A stretch of 35,000 nt of DNA from Chrysomallon squamiferum (taxonomy: Eukaryota > Mollusca > Gastropoda > Neomphalida > Peltospiridae): contig CM022672.1 of the NCBI GenBank assembly GCA_012295275.1, positions 35,270,732 to 35,305,731 on the forward strand. Direction: 5' to 3'. Each line of letters opens with the position of its first letter. Position 1 is the first letter of the stretch. Below are positions 30,034 through 35,000 of the stretch, one piece after another. The position numbers were made by a program, and so were the translations under genes. The notes beneath the pieces were generated by a model. That model was not told the origin of the DNA and searched no databases. It worked only from the letters and a program-made list of their open reading frames with translations.

Positions 30034-31833
30034 ATGGATAATTTTTTTGAAACGGAAAGCTCATAATGAAATCAACTCAGAATCTGATACAGAGACAGAA
30101 GAGATTGTTCAGGAAAATAAATTAAGAAAATACAACGTGGAGTATATTTGATTTGGATTCATTGAAAGTGTGTCTAATGCTAACAGACCTCAGTGTTTAC
30201 TTTGTCATAAGCTGTTGTCGAATGAAGCCTTGAAACCAGCTAAATTGCAGAGACATTTAACAACACTACATCCTCAATTTGCCACAAAACCAAAAGATTT
30301 TTTTGAAAGAAAAAAGGATGCATATTTAAAAGAGACAACAACTTATAAAATGTCAATAACATCAAATTATAAACTACTACGGGCATCTTATTTAGTGGCA
30401 CTGAGAAAGAAGGCCCATAATATTGCTGAAGAACTTGTATTGCCCTGTGCAATAGACATGTGTGAGGCAGTTTTAGATGAAAAATGTGCTGCGTAATTGA
30501 AAGCTGTGCCACTGTCAGACAACACAGTTGCACGAAGAATAGAAGATATGTCAAAAATATAAAATCTCAGTTAATTGACAGAGTGAAAACAAGCTTTTTT
30601 GCATTACAACTTGATGAAAGCACAGATATTACCAGTGAATCTCAACTTATGGTGTATGTGCAATATTGTTGGGAAAGTGAAATGCTTGAAGATTTTCTAT
30701 TTTGCTATTCTATGCCCACTAGAACAACTGGGGAGGAAGTTTTCAAAGTATTGGACTCTTTTCTTTTTCAATCAAGCTTGTTATGGAGCCAGTGTATTGG
30801 CATATGTACAGATGGGGCGGCATCAATGACCGGTATTCACTCGGGTGTTGTGGGATATATTAAGAAAGTAGCACCTAACATCACTACAACACATTGCATG
30901 ATTCATCGAGAAGCTCTGGTTGCCAAAAAAATGGATGCTTCTTTGTCCGAAGTCTTGTCATGTTGTATTAAAGTGATAAATTTCATTAAAACAAGACCAT
31001 TGTATAGTTGTTTCTTTGCAATACTCTGTGGTGAGATGGGGGCTGAACATTCAAGTCTGTTGCTTCATACAGAGGTAAGATGGCTTTCATGAGGTAAAAC
31101 AATTCAGCGTTTATTTGAACTTAGAGAAGAACTGTTGATGTTTTTGTGTGATTATAATGCAGAACTGGCTTCAATAATGGCTGATAAAAGTTGGCTTTGC
31201 AAAGTTGCTTATCTGGCAGATATATTTAACAAACTTAATGAACTGAATTTATCTCTACAAGGAAGAAATTCAAATATTTTATTTAGTCATGACAAAATAG
31301 AAGCCTTCAAGAAAAAACTGAATATATGGACTACAAAAGTTAGTAAGAAAACTTTAGATATGTTCCCTACACTGGATGAATATCTCCGTAACAATGGTTC
31401 GGTTAATGTTGATTTGGTAATTGTAGATATTAAACGACATTTAATATCACTAGGTGAGCATTTTGACAAATATTTCTCGAAAGATGTTCCAGATAGTATT
31501 GAAAATTTTGACTGGATCAGAAATCCGTTTAATGTTGAAATAGCTGATGACATGCTCACAGGAAATGAACTGGAAGAACTGGCTGAAATTTCATGCGACA
31601 GAACTTTAAAAATCAGTTTTATGCAGCAACCACTTTCGAAATTCTGGCTTACTGTAGCCTCCAAGTATCCATTGTTATCTCGAAAGGCAGTTAAGATTTT
31701 GCTACCGTTTGCAACAACATATTTATGTGAAGCAGGATTTTCGGCACTGACCAATCTGAAAAGCAAATACAGATCCAGACTTGCTCCAGAAAGAGACGTG
31801 TGTATGTTTGTCAGTTATATCTCCAAGAATTGA
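30034..31833 (+). pseudogene. hAT transposase (ZBED5/FAM200/SCAND3-like), broken
   Basis: Conceptual order: an N-terminal basic/acidic start (FLKRKAHNEINSESDTETEE); a BED-type zinc finger (CLLCHKLLSNEALKPAKLQR then HLTTLHP, giving Cx2C...Hx4H); a segment with LQLDESTDI that bears the first catalytic Asp; CTDGAASMTG, the second acidic motif; HCMIHREAL; an RW motif (VRWLS); and the C-terminal hAT dimerisation region (LPFATTYLCEAGFSALTNLK then SKYRSRL). About 600 residues, as expected for the family. Lesions: a frameshift in the T-run at about 30,041, TGA near 30,150, TAA near 30,493, a one-base frameshift near 30,555, and TGA near 31,090. Domesticated relatives of this group exist in vertebrates (ZBED5, FAM200), but this copy has intact transposon ends and reads as an element, not a host gene. 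Confidence 0.9.
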
Positions 31834-32055
31834 TAGTTTGTGCAAAGCCAAGCAAGCACATCCTTCTCACTAAGTATGTATTAAAAAAATCCTGTGTGTA
31901 TAATTGACAATAAACCTATTTGTTAAATACTGTTAAATAAATAAATGTAAAAAATATATGTTATTTTAAGCAAATATTTATTATAAATTTCATAAGCGTT
32001 TATAAGGGGGTCCCTAAGGTAAAGCCTGAAATATAAAGGGGTCCACAAGTCAAAA

Positions 32056-32071
32056 AGTTTGAAAACCCCTG
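32056..32071 (-). repeat. hAT right terminal inverted repeat
   Basis: AGTTTGAAAACCCCTG, an exact reverse complement of the left 16 bp. Confidence 0.95.
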
Positions 32072-32079
32072 ATCTAGAC
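32072..32079. repeat. Right 8-bp target-site duplication of the hAT element
   Basis: ATCTAGAC. It differs at one position (G/A) from the left copy, so one substitution has occurred since insertion. Confidence 0.9.
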
Positions 32080-33144
32080 CCCTTGGATACAACAGCAACT
32101 GAAACAAGAGCAGCTTTGAAAGATTATGAAACAAAAGGAAAAAAAACTGAAAAACATCTGAGGATCTGACTGTCTTGCTGGAGACAGTTTCAGGTCAACA
32201 AATTATGTTATAAAGATGGAAAAGGTGATCCCAGAGGCTTCCTAGTATTTCTAGAGAAAGAAAAACTTTGATGAATCATACCCCGGTACACTGGCAATCA
32301 GTTGCATGTGCTTTCCCAGATATGTGGTGTCCTTTTTGAACACCACAATAAATTTGAAAGATTACTGAATTCTGGAACTTCCCTGGGTGGCCTGCACTTG
32401 TGTATTCAAAAGGATTTCACTAATACTACAGCAATAGTTGAGATGCAGGTTCTAGGAATTCTAGGAAAATTAATCAGATTGAGCATGTGCAAGGAATTCA
32501 GCTTGTGAAAGAAGTTCTTGTCCAGCTGAAGGCTTTGAAAGACTGCCCAGAGAAAACTCTTTCTGTCAGCAAGGATATTTTTGGATCTGAACTGTCCTCT
32601 GCTGACACAACACTAATGGAACTCAGACAAAACCTAAAGGATAGTGAAATGTTTAAAGATTTGATGAGGGTACATTTGGAAGCCATCACAGCAATTTTGG
32701 AAAAACAATACAAAAAGTACTTTGAGTTGGATATTTCAGAAGTATTGAGAGGATGCAATATTGATGCAGAGGAGGTCATGGGAATGTTTAGCGCCCTGAA
32801 AAACAAAGCTTCTAGTGCCACAATTTACTACCAAGATGGGTGCTGTGAAAAACAGAACAGTAGATTACCTTGATAAAATGCCAGAAGAAAAGAAGGTAAT
32901 TGATCCTCAAGAAGGCCATCGGTTTTGCACAAAAGCAGCTATGAAGGACAAGAAAGAAACAGAAAGATATTATGGAGGAAATTTCAAACAGGATGGCAGA
33001 AAAAGAGCAGGCAATTTGGAAGTGGGAAAAGAAAAAATATGTTGTGACATACTGGCCACTTTACTAAACCATGACAACGCATTAGACCTTGAAATACCAG
33101 TCTATGCTCTGGGGGCCGATTTTGTCTTAAAAGACTTAATTTAA

Positions 33145-34100
33145 TTCATGTGTGACAGGATTTACAGCATTGACTGTTAGGTGAAATGAAACTGTTGATC
33201 TTATGTGAAATGTAGAATGACTATTGTTTTGGAACTAAAGACTTCTAAACAAGTTGGATCATCAGTAAACCACTATTTAATTTTATTTTACTTCTTGGTT
33301 TCTTGCAGGATGCCAGAGTTCAGATACCTTTATGAAGGCTACAGGCATCTGAAGCAAATGTAGTGCTTTGACAAGTTTTTGTTATTTTGCTTTCACTTTC
33401 AGCATTCATCTAAAATGGCAATTAGTCTTTTCCAGTTTTAAATGGCTGTTTACCTTAATTAACCACTAATTAATGAATTTAATTACTAATTTAATTACAC
33501 TTGATTATTCAAATACAGTTTCACTTGCTTAGATGGACAGCATACAAGTTAAACAACTTGCACTGAAAATTTCATCTGAAAATTCCCACTATTAAGGAAA
33601 ATACATCAATTTTTTCTTCTTCCTAAAGTCACAATTTCAGCCACACAAGTCCTATTGTTTTAGTAGTAATATTATTAAATGACAACAATTAGGGCCAATT
33701 TTCACATTTGAAAATGCTCTCATTTTCTTAATACTCTACTTATCTCCATGGTTTTGTTGCAATTTTAAAGGGTTTTCCAAGCACCATCATGTACTGTTGT
33801 TCATATGTGTCCTAGAAATAAAATTTAAAGACCATTTTGATGGTAATTCACAGCTCTTTCCAATGATAGCTGTTATAGTCAATCATAGGAAGTTACAAAT
33901 TTTAGATACATACCTACATCTGACAAGATCTATGCTGTAGGTTCCACTTGTCCTAATGTGAATGTCACTGATGAAATGGATCTGGTGCTCTTTATGTAAT
34001 ATAAATATAAATATGAAAAATATTTTTTTTAATTTGTTAAGCTTATTTCTAAATTTTGTAAAGTAGTGTTTGGCTTTAAATACAAAATTTAATCTGACAA
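33145..34100. other. AT-rich region, no gene recognised
   Basis: Both strands were read. There are scattered short open stretches with no motif and no transposon ends, and nothing else stands out. Confidence 0.5.
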
Positions 34101-34114
34101 CCCTGTTACTAAGA

Positions 34115-34640
34115 ACAGTGACGCCATATTGGAAGGAAAGGGAAAACGTAGATTTGTCGGTTCATTATTCGGAACGAGGTAAAAAGACTGAGACTGGAAT
34201 TAAATTACAAGATGATAAAAAAGTGATAAAAATATATGCATAAAGAAGGTATTTTATTTACATATGTTCATGTTAGAAATACTGAAACGTTCAGAACTCT
34301 TGCCCCCAATGAAATAGGACGGTTTTTATTTTGTTTACTTTAGTCACATTTAACACTTTTTTTATGATTTTTTAATAATTTTGACACTAATCATTTAATG
34401 AGAGCCACCGAATTAAGGATTATGCGATTTTTGTCACGTACCTATCTCAGTGCAGGTCAACTTGAAACTGCAAAACGTTGCTGGAAATGCACGTTCATTC
34501 TGAGGACATCAAAAATGTAAGAAACTTAAGACATCCGCAGTGCACTCACGTACTTTAAATATGGCGGATAACATTTAACGCGCTTCTCTCGTGTCTCGAC
34601 GAAGCTCTATTAGAGTTATTTCCCTTACACCGTTAACAAC
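34115..34640. promoter_or_regulatory. Promoter-like stretch with YY1-like motifs
   Basis: GCCATATTGG (34,123-34,132) and AAATATGGCGG (34,557-34,567) point in opposite directions and resemble the AAnATGGCGG YY1 motif common at animal promoters. The second sits beside a locally less AT-rich patch with ACGCGCTTCTCTCGTGTCTC. No downstream coding start is identifiable before the window ends, so this is a weak suggestion. Confidence 0.2.
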
Positions 34641-34946
34641 TTTCTTTGTATACGGTTGATAATTAGGATTTTACCATGCCGTAGAGTACAATATAAAATC
34701 CGTTTGAAAGATCATAATGTTACAATTACTTTATAGGTACGCGATGTATTTTCTGCTATGATAACCATTTCTCTGTTCAACAAAACATTATCTTCGTACG
34801 ACCTATAAATTGAATAATATCTTTAAAATGTGTGGGGGGATGAAGATTTGTTTAAGAAAAAATTGATTTAAAAAAAAAATAATAATAAAAACGAAATTCC
34901 AATAATAATAATAACAACAGAAAAAACAACTAAAAAAACAAGAAAT

Positions 34947-34948
<2 letters not shown>

Positions 34949-34982
<34 letters not shown>
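34949..34982. repeat. (GT)n microsatellite and terminal A run
   Basis: About 17 GT units, followed by an A run that reaches the window edge. Confidence 0.95.
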
Positions 34983-34984
<2 letters not shown>

Positions 34985-35000
34985 CAAAAAAAAAAAAAAA

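Larger units (their letters stand above)
29446..32071 (+). mobile_element. Complete hAT-superfamily DNA transposon (2.63 kb), inactivated
   Basis: The ends are 16-bp perfect terminal inverted repeats, CAGGGGTTTTCAAACT at 29,446-29,461 and its complement at 32,056-32,071, bordered by an 8-bp target duplication. Inside each end are repeats of GGGGGTCC (29,478 and 29,501 region; 32,006 and 32,038 region), a typical place for transposase binding. An acceptor-like TTCTTTTTCAG lies at 30,018, just before the transposase ATG at 30,034, suggesting a leader intron. AATAAA signals follow the stop at about 31,910. Length, ends, target duplication and transposase all agree. The transposase frame is broken by stops and frameshifts, so this copy cannot move itself unless another copy supplies the enzyme. 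Confidence 0.95.
29360..33144 (+). pseudogene. Decayed copy of an unnamed protein family, split by a hAT insertion
   Basis: Upstream of the transposon the frame reads ANHEAIELFNETWDKRLNEF then YCHLD. With one copy of the 8-bp target duplication removed it continues in the same frame after 32,079 as PLDTTATETRAALKDYETKG. Later blocks are NQLHVLSQICGVLFEHHNKF (about 32,296), VEMQVLGILGKLI, VQGIQLVKEVLVQLKALKDC (about 32,490), LDISEVLRGCNIDAEEVMGM then FSALKNKASSATIY, KNRTVDYLDKMPEEKK and a C-terminal ALDLEIPVYALGADFVLKDL. Stops near 32,167 and 32,272, and frameshifts near 32,480 and 32,825, show it was already decaying or decayed later. I recall similar unnamed predicted proteins in molluscs and other invertebrates, often multi-copy, but know no function. 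Confidence 0.65.

Noticed and set aside
31287-31766. 159-aa minus-strand frame
   Set aside because: Lies opposite the hAT transposase dimerisation region; a shadow frame.

Overview
This is a eukaryotic, very AT-rich intergenic-style window with no bacterial organisation: no operons, ribosome binding sites or CRISPR. Split reading frames with splice-like signals, dense microsatellites (especially AAT, GA/CT and CA/GT), several classes of dead transposon and a TRIM-like RING/coiled-coil/NHL gene suggest an invertebrate animal. A lophotrochozoan, possibly a mollusc, fits best because NHL-type TRIM genes are numerous there, but the sequence alone does not settle this. I see no rRNA, tRNA, CRISPR array or complete intact protein-coding gene.

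Layout. 1-4.0 kb: simple repeats, a near-perfect AT hairpin (401-468), a truncated Tigger/CENP-B-like DNA transposon on the minus strand (about 1.02-1.51 kb) and an inverted copy (3.39-3.73 kb) of a repeat found again at 26-29 kb. 4.06-6.15 kb: a minus-strand TRIM-like gene whose RING first half, coiled-coil/NHL junction and NHL region are each damaged, so it is called a pseudogene. 6.2-9.9 kb: microsatellites and AT-rich DNA with one less AT-rich island near 8.7-8.98 kb. 9.89-10.72 kb: a segment holding a dead non-LTR retrotransposon reverse-transcriptase fragment, duplicated at 19.66-20.54 kb. 11.9-13.1 kb: short minus-strand candidate terminal exons of an unidentified gene. 13.27-14.19 kb: an old tandem duplication. 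15.29-19.15 kb: a recent tandem duplication of a 1.92 kb unit. 19.25-21.09 kb: an 18-bp minisatellite split by the second retrotransposon-bearing segment. 21.23-21.70 kb: a 36-bp minisatellite. 21.8-25.0 kb: unassigned DNA. 25.08-25.73 kb: a dead jerky/Tigger-type transposase. 25.73-29.35 kb: a composite repeat array duplicated in tandem. 29.36-33.14 kb: a decayed copy of an unnamed protein family, split by a complete 2.63 kb hAT transposon with 16-bp terminal inverted repeats and an 8-bp target-site duplication. 33.15-35.0 kb: AT-rich DNA with weak promoter-like motifs and a terminal GT tract.

The elements do not form a functional pathway. The window reads as a layered record: old gene-like sequences decayed, transposons entered them, and segmental and tandem duplication then copied the debris. 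The clearest single event is the hAT insertion, where target duplication, terminal repeats, transposase and the interrupted reading frame can all be read from the sequence.
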